In this document: one piece after another, positions 7,349-13,862 of the stretch
How the letters are laid out: each line of letters starts with the position of its first letter
Numbering within the stretch: the first letter of the stretch is position 1
IMG/VR virus record: IMGVR_UViG_3300035698_010194
Location: 1 to 20,083 of that record
Source: a virus
Strand: one strand, 5' to 3'
DNA length: 20,083 nucleotides
Position numbers and translations under genes: made by a program
Notes under the pieces: model-generated
Seen by the model: the letters and a program-made list of their open reading frames with translations, nothing else
What the model was told of the DNA's origin: nothing
Databases searched by the model: none

Positions 7349-7705
7349 TCACCCTTCAGCCTTTCTCCTCTGGCCCTCAACATGCCAGCTATGCATCAGG
7401 CTCATCAGCTCACTCAGAGCAGAAATCCGATCCATAGCAGAAACCTTCTCATTCGGGGTCATCTCTGTGGGTCCGTCAGACCACTCAACCGTCAGACGCC
7501 TGCAGCACTCCTCGACACCTTTCCACACAAGAGACTCCGGCCCACCGCTCAACAGGCTCATCAGCTCTTCATTTTTCAGCGGACGCAGCTCAACCACCAC
7601 CTTCCGGATCCGCAGCCGCAGCCGCTCCCGGATCAACAGACAAATCACCACCAGCAATACAAAAACCAAACACTCCGGCACTCCAACATTCCAATATTCC
7701 AACAT
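7349..7705 (-). CDS. Small protein with one N-terminal membrane segment
   Basis: I choose ATG 7705 (118 aa) because AAGGAG lies six bases upstream, overlapping the end of the preceding gene. The longer in-frame starts at 7726 and 7768 lack proper spacing. Residues 12-25 (C-L-V-F-V-L-L-V-V-I-C-L-L-I) form a single membrane segment. It is followed by a basic stretch (R-E-R-L-R-L-R-I-R-K), which predicts the remaining 90 residues to be cytoplasmic. No family is recognised. A holin or spanin-like role is possible but unsupported. The first codons are part of a TCCAACATTCCAAT-type repeat that also occurs upstream of the neighbouring 72-aa gene. Confidence 0.6.
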   Translation of the reverse strand: MLEYWNVGVPECLVFVLLVVICLLIRERLRLRIRKVVVELRPLKNEELMSLLSGGPESLVWKGVEECCRRLTVEWSDGPTEMTPNEKVSAMDRISALSELMSLMHSWHVEGQRRKAEG

Positions 7706-7712
7706 TCCAATC
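7671..7712. repeat. TCCAACATTCCAAT-type short tandem repeat, copy 1
   Basis: The plus strand shows alternating 8-base units (ATTCCAAC, ATTCCAAT) over about 35 bases. They overlap the start of the 118-aa membrane-protein gene and encode its Tyr-Trp-Asn-Val N-terminus on the minus strand. A related copy lies on the other side of the 72-aa gene. Confidence 0.6.
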
Positions 7713-7715
7713 TCC

Positions 7716-7934
7716 TTATTTTTCATCCTTAAAAACAAAATGTTTCTCAACCAGAACCCCATTCTCAATCAGCTTCTTAACGTAGCGGGGAGTAAACCCG
7801 TACGCCTCGCGGATATGACGCTGACGAACATAAATTGTCTTAGGCAACTCCGCCTCACCCAGCGCTTCGATCACAGCCTCACGCACAAAATGCGCACGAT
7901 CCGCCGGCACCCGCTTTTGTTTCTTCTTAACCAT
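7716..7934 (-). CDS. Small winged-helix, excisionase-like DNA-binding protein
   Basis: This 72-aa protein starts at ATG 7934 and has a very basic N-terminus (M-V-K-K-K-Q-K-R). Residues of about 36-70 (R-Q-R-H-I-R-E-A-Y-G-F-T-P-R-Y-V-K-K-L-I) read as a MerR/Xis-type winged helix: helix, turn at G-F-T, recognition helix, then a G-V-L-V-E-K-H-F-V-F hairpin. Excisionases and AlpA-like regulators have this form. It follows the large terminase by 43 bases, where a small terminase subunit could also lie, but it is short for one. Its Shine-Dalgarno is weak. Similar TCCAAC repeats flank the gene on both sides. Confidence 0.65.
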   Translation of the reverse strand: MVKKKQKRVPADRAHFVREAVIEALGEAELPKTIYVRQRHIREAYGFTPRYVKKLIENGVLVEKHFVFKDEK

Positions 7935-7956
7935 TTATCTTTGTTTCCAAATTTCC

Positions 7957-7978
7957 ATCACTCCAACACTCCAATCCC
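7957..7978. repeat. TCCAACACTCCAAT-type repeat, copy 2
   Basis: The gap between the terminase stop and the 72-aa gene carries CACTCCAACACTCCAATC, nearly the same as part of copy 1 at 7671-7712. The two copies bracket the 72-aa gene in the same orientation. Confidence 0.55.
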
Positions 7979-9966
7979 TAATAAACCCCTCCACCCCCCT
8001 GGATGCCCCGCCGCGAATTATCCACAAAGGTACAATTCTTCAGGAACAGCATCCGGAGGCAGTCGATAAAATCCTTACAGGCTCCATGAAGCCCATCCAT
8101 ACCGGTGTAAACCTTCATCGCAAAAATCAGATTCACGCAATCCGTGCTGATCCGTAGGGTAGGGCGGTTCGTAAAATCAACCGGACGATCGCTATCGTAA
8201 TACAGCGCATCATTAATCAGAATGCACCCATCACTAATGCTGAACTTCGACCGGCTCTCCGACTCGTAATAAGTCAACCCGATCGCATCAAACTGATCAA
8301 AGAGGTTCAGCTGACCCCCCTCATCCATACCCTTCACATTTCCAAAGCGCGCATCCAACAGACGTTGCTCAATCTTATCCTTAGCGGGACCGTTCTCCTT
8401 CCACTCCTTAATCTCAGCATCCGTAGCATGCGCCTTATAACACTCCCAACCCTCAACCCGGGCTATCTCCTGTTTATGACGGCACAGCCCCCAGCCAAAA
8501 TTGCTTTGCGCCGGACCCTTCTTTCCATCCAGCTTCTTCGCATCATCACTCGGCAGCGCCCACGGCCCCACAAACCCCTGACCTGGCACTGCCTCAACCT
8601 GCGACGGCCACTCACGGTAAATATAAATTTCTTCCGCCGTATAACGCGCCCACAGCTGAGCCGTGTTCCTGTTCTTCGACGGATCCGAAACCATATAATT
8701 CGTTCCAGCGGCTGGAATCGCCTCCGGATTAATCGTATGCACATCCTCATCAAACGTCGGGAAAGCCCCCGCAATGCGCCGGTTAGTCCAACCGTAATAG
8801 CGCTCCAAAATTCTTTCTTCGGACTTATCACAAATCTTCTTCCAAACATCTGCCTGTTCAACAAACGGATTATCATCCGTGTAGAAACAAATCAGCCCAT
8901 CCGTCTTACTCGCACTCTGAAGGATCCGCGGCGTCGCAAGAAACTCCCGGTCATCATGCTTACACATTGGCTTCTTCTTATTCACCATCGCCGCCGGCAG
9001 GCTCTTCAAAGACTCCTTCTGCGTCAGCGCATCGAAATCAAACCAATCCAGACAGTCCTCATGAATAAACGACAAATCCAGATCCGGCGCCCCGCCATCC
9101 CGCGGGATAAGAAAAGCCTTCCCATAGCGCAGCACCGTCGCCCCCTCAACAAAACGGGCAACCGTAGGCGTATAACCATCCACCGGCGTAAACCCAATCA
9201 CACCGCACGAATTAAACTGAGCCAGGCGCAGATCCAGCGTATTAATCAAACTGATTGGCACCAACTCATCCGCCGCATACCCCACACAACGCTCACGCCC
9301 CGGATCCCCAGGCTCAGCACCCTCAATACTATCCAGATCCTGCATATAATTCATAAACAGGCACTCAGATCCATTCGGAAGGATGTATCCGGATCCGTCA
9401 GAGAAGCCCGTCTTCTTCTTGTACGAAATATAGGTCTTAGCCGATCGACTTGTCCCCCGGTCCGGCGGCTTCAAATATCCATACATCCGGCTCTGATGAA
9501 TCTTAATGCTCGTCTTTGATGTTTTGTGGAACATATACACCGACGCATCCTCGAACCGGTAAAGGCTTGCCTGCGACGAATAGCACTCAAACTCAGTCTT
9601 TCCACCGCGGTTCCCCCCCAGAATACAAACCGTATCCCAAGGCGCATCCATACCCAGCGACGCACGGACCGCCATCCCAAACGCCACACCCCCCTCAATC
9701 CTCGTACCATCCCGTTTAAACAGAGAAGGGGGGATCATCCAATCCAGACCCAGCACAGCACACGCGATATACCAGACACTTGGCCGGTATCCGCACATCA
9801 GCGGATTTTCCTTCTCACGGTGGATCTTCTCCTGGCGCGCCTTATGCAGCCAATTAAACTTATCCTGCAGCTCCTCCCTCGAAGGCTGCGCAACACCCTC
9901 CGCACTCAACAACGCAAGCGCATCATGAATCGTCACCTCAGGCCATATTGGATGTTTATTCGCCAT
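7978..9966 (-). CDS. Terminase large subunit (ATPase and nuclease)
   Basis: The 662-aa protein packages DNA into the procapsid using ATP and cuts the concatemer. A Walker A-type motif G-G-N-R-G-G-K-T is at residues 117-124. Walker B is C-V-G-Y-A-A-D-E-L (227-235), with the Asp-Glu pair at 233-234. The C-terminal RNase H-like nuclease is suggested by Y-M-V-S-D-P-S-K (Asp about 428) and by D-F-I-D near residue 632-635. Start ATG 9966 shares its A with the stop of the 57-aa gene (TAATG). No separate small terminase gene is evident nearby. The neighbouring 72-aa winged-helix protein or an unrecognised gene could fill that role. Confidence 0.93.
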   Translation of the reverse strand: MANKHPIWPEVTIHDALALLSAEGVAQPSREELQDKFNWLHKARQEKIHREKENPLMCGYRPSVWYIACAVLGLDWMIPPSLFKRDGTRIEGGVAFGMAVRASLGMDAPWDTVCILGGNRGGKTEFECYSSQASLYRFEDASVYMFHKTSKTSIKIHQSRMYGYLKPPDRGTSRSAKTYISYKKKTGFSDGSGYILPNGSECLFMNYMQDLDSIEGAEPGDPGRERCVGYAADELVPISLINTLDLRLAQFNSCGVIGFTPVDGYTPTVARFVEGATVLRYGKAFLIPRDGGAPDLDLSFIHEDCLDWFDFDALTQKESLKSLPAAMVNKKKPMCKHDDREFLATPRILQSASKTDGLICFYTDDNPFVEQADVWKKICDKSEERILERYYGWTNRRIAGAFPTFDEDVHTINPEAIPAAGTNYMVSDPSKNRNTAQLWARYTAEEIYIYREWPSQVEAVPGQGFVGPWALPSDDAKKLDGKKGPAQSNFGWGLCRHKQEIARVEGWECYKAHATDAEIKEWKENGPAKDKIEQRLLDARFGNVKGMDEGGQLNLFDQFDAIGLTYYESESRSKFSISDGCILINDALYYDSDRPVDFTNRPTLRISTDCVNLIFAMKVYTGMDGLHGACKDFIDCLRMLFLKNCTFVDNSRRGIQGGGGVY

Positions 9967-10139
9967 TAACTAACTCCATCCCGTACGGGCGCGGATGAAT
10001 CCCGCCCCTCCATCTCCCGAAATTTCGAACAGCTTTTCACCGCGCAAGGTTTAATCATCTTCCAAAGCCCGCAATCCTGAACACAATGCCAGCACAACCC
10101 AGGCTTAGAAAATTCATGTATAATTGGTTTCTCAGTCAT
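9966..10139 (-). CDS. Cys-rich 57-aa protein, likely metal-binding
   Basis: A frame from ATG 10139 to TAA 9966-9968 encodes 57 residues with five Cys and a His in the first 40: C-W-H-C-V-Q-D-C at 16-23 and C-A-V-K-S-C at 32-37. Such spacing suggests a small zinc knuckle or ribbon. It begins four bases after the DUF5131 gene stops and its own stop overlaps the terminase start (TAATG), so translation is probably coupled on both sides. I cannot name a family. Adjacent Cys-motif genes raise the possibility of shared function, which is inference. Confidence 0.65.
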   Translation of the reverse strand: MTEKPIIHEFSKPGLCWHCVQDCGLWKMIKPCAVKSCSKFREMEGRDSSAPVRDGVS

Positions 10140-10143
10140 CAGT

Positions 10144-11139
10144 CTAATTCGTCCAAAACTTCACTCCAGGCCAGTTGTGATGATGAACACCATCCAGCAT
10201 GTCTCCGCCCCGCGCCACACATCTACGCCCGGCGGAATTCTGGCGGGTTAATTTCGGATGAATCTTTCTTCGCGGAGATTGCAAATCCCCCCACTGCTTA
10301 AAGAAGAACGGGATTGTTGTTTCCCAAGACTCAGGCAGTCGAGCCGCCTGGCATTGGTCCCGCAGAAACCGAACCCACTCCGGGCTCATTGACCGAGCAC
10401 CGGATCCAGACTCCCCGCCACAGATCACCCAGTCCAGTGATGGCGCCGGATTATCACGCCGCTGCTTATACTCATCACAAGGCTCTGAGGTTTCATCCAC
10501 GCACCCGCCACACTCATGACTTTCGCAAACGGTATAAGCCGGTTTTCTTGGCCCCACGGTATAGTCATAAAGATCAACCTTCTCGATCATCGGCTCACAA
10601 CTCACAAACCGAACCACGGCCGGAGTACTCAGCAAATGCGGGATCCGCTCATCAGCCGTCGCCTGGTTCTCAGCTGTCACACCCAGCCACACATTCGGCA
10701 AAGGCCACTCGTAAGCATTTTGGCTTTTAAACCAATCAGCCATTCTCTCTGGGCGTTTTGTTAAAATTATAAAGATGTGTTGCGGACAACTCCCAATAAT
10801 TTCAAATACATTCTCTATCCAATAATCCGGAGTATTCTCATGAAACAGATCACCCATTGAATTAACAAAGATCATCCGCGCCGCTTTCCATTTCAGCGGC
10901 TTTTCAAGAGCCGACTCAACCAGAAGAGTTTCCCCGTTCCACTTTTCAACTGCCCCCTCAGAGTCATGCATTAAACTCAATCGGTAATCGATATTCCCCA
11001 TACACGACAAACGATAAGCCATCTTCTCCGCATAGCAGTTCCGACACCCATCAGAAACCTTCGAGCACCCCACAATAGGGTTCCACGTTTCAGGCTTCCG
11101 CCCCGGAAAATTCAACCATCCAATCTTATGCTTCTTCAT
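10144..11139 (-). CDS. DUF5131 / phage Gp37-Gp68 three-Cys-motif protein
   Basis: The 331-aa protein has the family hallmarks: T-W-N-P-I-V-G-C near residue 18-25, then the three-Cys motif C25, C32, C35 within G-C-R-N-C-Y-A-E. It also has S-M-G-D-L-F-H (about 93-99), a 'LTKRPERM' strand (about 126-133), 'WLGVTAEN', and the C-terminal 'CGGESGSGAR...FFFKQWG' block. These proteins are common in phages and have a radical-SAM-like fold; their reaction is unknown to me. An insertion around residues 200-230 adds a Cys cluster (C-E-S-H-E-C-G-G-C-V-D). Start ATG 11139 has GAGAGAGG upstream and overlaps the preceding stop (TAATG). Confidence 0.88.
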   Translation of the reverse strand: MKKHKIGWLNFPGRKPETWNPIVGCSKVSDGCRNCYAEKMAYRLSCMGNIDYRLSLMHDSEGAVEKWNGETLLVESALEKPLKWKAARMIFVNSMGDLFHENTPDYWIENVFEIIGSCPQHIFIILTKRPERMADWFKSQNAYEWPLPNVWLGVTAENQATADERIPHLLSTPAVVRFVSCEPMIEKVDLYDYTVGPRKPAYTVCESHECGGCVDETSEPCDEYKQRRDNPAPSLDWVICGGESGSGARSMSPEWVRFLRDQCQAARLPESWETTIPFFFKQWGDLQSPRRKIHPKLTRQNSAGRRCVARGGDMLDGVHHHNWPGVKFWTN

Positions 11140-11366
11140 TAAATACCTCTCTCAGCTCTGCTCAATTCAACCTTCTCAAAGTGATGCTCCGTCATCCGGT
11201 AATCATTATTATTCAAAAGCAGACAGATCGTGTTTGCATCATCCTCGGTAAAGCATTCACAAATTCCCGCCAGCTTTCCCTCACGATAGACCACGAATCG
11301 GCCATCAGGAACGCCATGATACGAGCGCTTTATTGAAATCCATTTTGGCCGTTTATCCTTCGTCAT
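11139..11366 (-). CDS. Hypothetical protein, 75 aa
   Basis: I start at ATG 11366 (M-T-K-D-K-R-P), preceded by AAGGGA nine bases upstream. A longer reading from 11456 would run through a palindromic element and overlap the previous gene. The protein has a basic N-terminus, two likely strands (R-F-V-V-Y-R-E, A-G-I-C-E-C-F) and an acidic helix (E-D-D-A-N-T-I-C-L-L-L-N). I recognise no family. Its stop overlaps the start of the DUF5131 gene. Confidence 0.6.
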   Translation of the reverse strand: MTKDKRPKWISIKRSYHGVPDGRFVVYREGKLAGICECFTEDDANTICLLLNNNDYRMTEHHFEKVELSRAERGI

Positions 11367-11391
11367 CAAATTTTCCCTTTCGTGTATTTCG

Positions 11392-11424
11392 CTTGTCCGC
11401 CATAGCTTTAGCGGCGGCGGATGG
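11392..11424. repeat. Extragenic palindromic element
   Basis: TCCGCC at 11396-11401 pairs with GGCGGA at 11416-11421. The centre holds GCTTTAGC, itself a small inverted repeat. It lies in the 58-bp gap just after the stop of the 62-aa gene. I have seen similar TCCGCC...GCTTTAGC...GGCGGA palindromes dispersed in bacterial genomes. Whether this is a mobile REP-like copy cannot be told from one instance. Confidence 0.5.
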
Positions 11425-11613
11425 TTAAACTTTCCCGACCCTTGACCCAACAGCATTTACCCGCTTCCGATGTTCGATAAACAGCTTCACCTGGGTTCTC
11501 GCCTCTTCGCCCTTAATGCGCCTCAGCGTTCCTTTTTCGTCCCGCTTATAGACGGCACCGCGCACCGATATTTCATGCCCGTTAAACTTATGAGTTCCGT
11601 AGACATAGCCCAT
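11425..11613 (-). CDS. Hypothetical basic protein, 62 aa
   Basis: The ATG at 11613 sits behind GGGGG at seven bases and overlaps the previous stop as TGATG; an in-frame GTG one codon earlier is less likely. The protein is strongly basic: H-K-F-N-G-H-E-I, then K-R-D-E-K-G-T-L-R-R-I-K-G, then an H-R-K-R-V end. It may bind nucleic acid. No family is recognised. It belongs to the tightly coupled run of accessory genes between the helicase and terminase. Confidence 0.6.
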   Translation of the reverse strand: MGYVYGTHKFNGHEISVRGAVYKRDEKGTLRRIKGEEARTQVKLFIEHRKRVNAVGSRVGKV

Positions 11614-12431
11614 CACTCAACCCCCGTTTCCTGCACCGCCTGCAGCCGATCGATCTCAGCAGCTATCAGCGCACCGGCCTTCACCAACTCGCGGACCCGA
11701 TCCTCTGGAGTCGGCTTCCACCAGTACCCGTTCCACTCAACCGGCCAAAGCACTGGATAACCGGAACAGAGACGCCGGCGCCTAAAAGGCAGCGCATAAC
11801 AAGCCGCTGCAACAGCCAGCTCATCGTTCACAGCCTTAGCATCATGCTCAGCATCCCAACCCTCACCCGTGATCTGGCGTAGGCGCTCGAACAGGATTAA
11901 TGAACATCCAAATTTTTCGGATTTACTGATTAAAAAGTCATAGGCAGCGCGATTCCACATAGCATCATCAAGAGCGTTATGCTCACCCTTCACTTGCACT
12001 GGAAGTGTAGGGTTTCCTAGAGAATCAGCCAGCTGCTTGAGGTCGCGGCAGTACATGGGCCAGCCGGCCGGAAGATCAATCATGCTACCCATTAACCAGC
12101 AAAAAGCTACCCAGTCATAATCTGCATAATATGCCCAAAACTCAGGCTTATCATTTCCAACAAAACGCCGGATTGCTGGCCCGATCTGGGACTTTCTCAT
12201 TAGTCCACCGAGTCCACCATCCCGAGTCCACGCATTAAACTCTTTTTTATCTTTCTGACGGGACCATAGTTTTTTTATTACGTTTTCTTTTACCCAGTCG
12301 CTGGCTTTGCTTTCATCAAAATCTGATGACTCTGCGTAAAACTCCCGACCATCTTCAGCAACAATTCCAATACTGATCAGATCGATCGTGCACGGATATT
12401 CGATAAACTCTGTATCAAACCAATACTTCAT
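11613..12431 (-). CDS. DEDD-type 3'-5' exonuclease fused to a C-terminal phage module
   Basis: Residues 1-170 look like the Rv2179c-like 3'-5' exoribonuclease family. W-F-D-T-E-F (Asp6, Glu8) is the first acidic motif, A-D-Y-D-W (about 103-107) the second, and H-N-A-L-D-D (151-156) a DEDDh-like third motif with His151 and Asp156. Residues of about 189-265 carry a different module (G-W-D-A-E-H-D, D-E-L-A-V-A-A-A-C-Y-A-L, W-W-K-P, V-K-A-G-A-L-I-A-A-E-I-D-R-L). I know this module from the C-termini of phage proteins annotated as dATP/dGTP pyrophosphohydrolases. It is found with various N-termini, so the fusion may be a mix-and-match architecture. Start ATG 12431 has GGGAG at six bases and overlaps the upstream gene by 17 bases. 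Confidence 0.78.
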   Translation of the reverse strand: MKYWFDTEFIEYPCTIDLISIGIVAEDGREFYAESSDFDESKASDWVKENVIKKLWSRQKDKKEFNAWTRDGGLGGLMRKSQIGPAIRRFVGNDKPEFWAYYADYDWVAFCWLMGSMIDLPAGWPMYCRDLKQLADSLGNPTLPVQVKGEHNALDDAMWNRAAYDFLISKSEKFGCSLILFERLRQITGEGWDAEHDAKAVNDELAVAAACYALPFRRRRLCSGYPVLWPVEWNGYWWKPTPEDRVRELVKAGALIAAEIDRLQAVQETGVE

Positions 12432-12813
12432 CTTTTTCTCCCTTTTTCTCAGTCATATCTATCCCATCAAACAACTCATCCGGAACATTCACCCAAATAA
12501 CGGCCCCTGGTTTATGCTCATAAGAAATCGGCGGATCCAGTCGATGCGCATTCTCCAAAACCCACGGATACCGCCAGCGTCTTAACAGAGAAAGATCCAT
12601 CACACGGTGCTCCGTAAAATATCCTCTGGCCTCATCTGGGTGCAGCGGATCCAGGCAATCCTTAAAATCTGCCACACCAACAACCAGACCGCTGCCTGCC
12701 TCAATCAACCCAATCTTTCCGCGAACATTCACCTTCCGCGTCCGCATCTCCCACTTCTTCAACCCAAGCAGAATTAAGTCCAGCCACTCCTTGCGAATAA
12801 TCAAGCACCTCAT
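12415..12813 (-). CDS. ASCH-domain protein
   Basis: The 132-aa protein has the ASCH/PUA-like layout. It opens with C-L-I-I-R-K-E-W, continues with L-L-G-L-K-K-W-E-M-R-T (15-25; the conserved G-x-K-x-W-E-x-R signature), then R-G-K-I-G-L-I-E-A (31-39) and G-V-A-D-F-K-D (46-52). Later W-V-L-E-N-A-H and P-G-A-V-I-W-V complete the barrel. ASCH proteins bind RNA or modified nucleosides, and some hydrolyse N4-acetylcytidine. The substrate here is unknown. ATG 12813 lies one base after the preceding stop, with GGGGGA upstream. Confidence 0.8.
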   Translation of the reverse strand: MRCLIIRKEWLDLILLGLKKWEMRTRKVNVRGKIGLIEAGSGLVVGVADFKDCLDPLHPDEARGYFTEHRVMDLSLLRRWRYPWVLENAHRLDPPISYEHKPGAVIWVNVPDELFDGIDMTEKKGEKDEVLV

Positions 12814-12814
12814 A

Positions 12815-13075
12815 TCAATCCCCCATCTCCGCTTTCACTCGCTTCTCAATCTCCACACCAGATCCCGTTGCATCCCCCGAAACCATCCAGTACTGGATAT
12901 GAGCTTTCTCCCCGCTAGCCGCATTAAAACCCGCCTTCATCTCCGCGCACTGCCAATCGTTCTCACACTGGCTCAAAGGTAGATCCTTTTCAGCCCGGCC
13001 CATCTCAGCCACACGGAACCCCGTGGCAAACTGACGGCTTACTCGATCGATTTTAGTTTCAGGTTTTTCGCTCAT
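12815..13075 (-). CDS. Hypothetical protein, 86 aa
   Basis: This small charged protein (M-S-E-K-P-E-T-K) has a G-F-R-V-A-E-M-G-R-A-E-K-D-L-P segment, then W-Q-C-A-E-M-K-A-G-F-N-A-A. The repeated Gly-aromatic/Ala/Gly spacing and second Gly-Phe recall RMF/CrpP-type small proteins, but the match is weak and I do not assign it. Its Shine-Dalgarno is poor. A strong hairpin separates it from the upstream Tad1/Acb2-like gene. Confidence 0.6.
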   Translation of the reverse strand: MSEKPETKIDRVSRQFATGFRVAEMGRAEKDLPLSQCENDWQCAEMKAGFNAASGEKAHIQYWMVSGDATGSGVEIEKRVKAEMGD

Positions 13076-13092
13076 TTGAAATATCCAGGGCA

Positions 13093-13112
13093 GGGGGCGG
13101 CGAACCGCCCCC
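13093..13112 (-). other. Perfect 8-bp GC hairpin with UUCG loop
   Basis: In the 46-bp gap after the Tad1/Acb2-like gene, GGGGGCGG-TTCG-CCGCCCCC (minus strand) forms a perfect stem with a UUCG tetraloop. No T-run follows, so it is not a standard terminator. It may protect the 3' end or lower read-through into the next gene. Confidence 0.6.
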
Positions 13113-13121
13113 GCCGGTTAA

Positions 13122-13823
13122 TTATTCTGCAGCTGGTTTTTCTTCTTCCGTGGTGGGGCCTTCTTCCGTGGTCTCACTACCATCCGGATCCGGCTGGCTG
13201 GTTCCCTCAACGCCGGCGCCAGCGCGAGCGCCTGTCCGGAAGTGCATTGCCGCCAATGCTCTTTCAACACCATCCAAAGCGATCGCATTTTCTTCACAGG
13301 CATAATCACCCGCCTGGAAGCCATCCAAACGATCCTTCACGATCGCCAGTAGCGCCTCACAGCTGATCCCATTCGGTCCGACCTCAGCAACCGGTCCTTC
13401 CTGGAAGTGGATATGGATTGGGGGCTGCGTTCCACTGCTTAGAATCGCGTAGAAATGGCTGGCATTCCCTGGGCCCGGCTTATCCAGAACCACCACACCA
13501 ATAGCCTCATCCATTCCGGCGCCGCACTGATGCGCAGTAAGTTCCCGCGGCTCTTCCAAACGGTTTTCTGGAAGCGGCTGCGGAATATTCCGGACCTCAT
13601 TGCCCGGATATTCAGTTTCAGGTTCATTTTCAACCGGCGCTGGCTTCTTCAGCACCTTCTCAAAATCACCATCTTCAAACACAACACGCTTCGCGTCATT
13701 AATCGCATGCGAGAAGACCAGCATATTTAATGCAACGTCTTCATTTTTCACGGCCTTATTGCCGGATGCGAGATTCTCCCGCGTAACAACTACGGTTCCT
13801 TCTTCAACTTTGTCTTCATCCAT
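13122..13823 (-). CDS. Tad1/Acb2-type cyclic-nucleotide sponge, extended
   Basis: Residues of about 100-208 match the Tad1 layout (Acb2/Tad1 hairpin family). A beta part comes first (A-I-G-V-V-V-L-D, H-F-Y-A-I-L, I-H-I-H-F-Q-E-G-P, N-G). A helical hairpin follows: C-E-A-L-L-A-I-V-K-D-R-L-D-G-F-Q-A-G-D-Y, E-E-N-A-I-A-L, F-R-T-G-A-R and G-V-E-G-T. Phe169, Asn179, Arg196 and Arg200 keep the 10, 17 and 4 residue spacing of the ligand-binding F82, N92, R109 and R113 that I recall for cbTad1. Tad1 sequesters the TIR signal gcADPR (Thoeris), and relatives bind CBASS cyclic nucleotides. The ligand here is unproven. At 233 aa it is longer than the roughly 125-145 usual, with a 95-residue N-terminal extension and an acidic tail. 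Start ATG 13823 has AGGAGA upstream. Confidence 0.82.
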   Translation of the reverse strand: MDEDKVEEGTVVVTRENLASGNKAVKNEDVALNMLVFSHAINDAKRVVFEDGDFEKVLKKPAPVENEPETEYPGNEVRNIPQPLPENRLEEPRELTAHQCGAGMDEAIGVVVLDKPGPGNASHFYAILSSGTQPPIHIHFQEGPVAEVGPNGISCEALLAIVKDRLDGFQAGDYACEENAIALDGVERALAAMHFRTGARAGAGVEGTSQPDPDGSETTEEGPTTEEEKPAAE

Positions 13824-13842
13824 TTTATCTTTCTCCTGTTTT

Positions 13843-13853
13843 GCCCTTCGGGC
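13843..13853 (-). other. Small hairpin before the Tad1/Acb2-like gene
   Basis: GCCC-GAA-GGGC (minus strand) lies in the 39-bp gap just before the ribosome-binding site of the Tad1/Acb2-like gene. Opening or forming it could affect translation. It is short and lacks a T-run. Confidence 0.35.
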
Positions 13854-13862
13854 GGTTAGATT

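Noticed and set aside
7349-7705. Holin or spanin
   Set aside because: One membrane segment alone is not enough. There is no lysin gene nearby, and the 90-residue cytoplasmic part has no holin features.
8365-9519. 384-aa plus-strand frame opposite the terminase
   Set aside because: It is rich in Arg, Ile, Leu and Pro with no motif, and lies wholly inside a terminase gene with Walker and nuclease motifs on the other strand.
12815-13075. RMF/CrpP-type protein
   Set aside because: Only scattered Gly, Pro and aromatic positions agree and the Cys-Pro-Tyr core is missing, so I left it as hypothetical.
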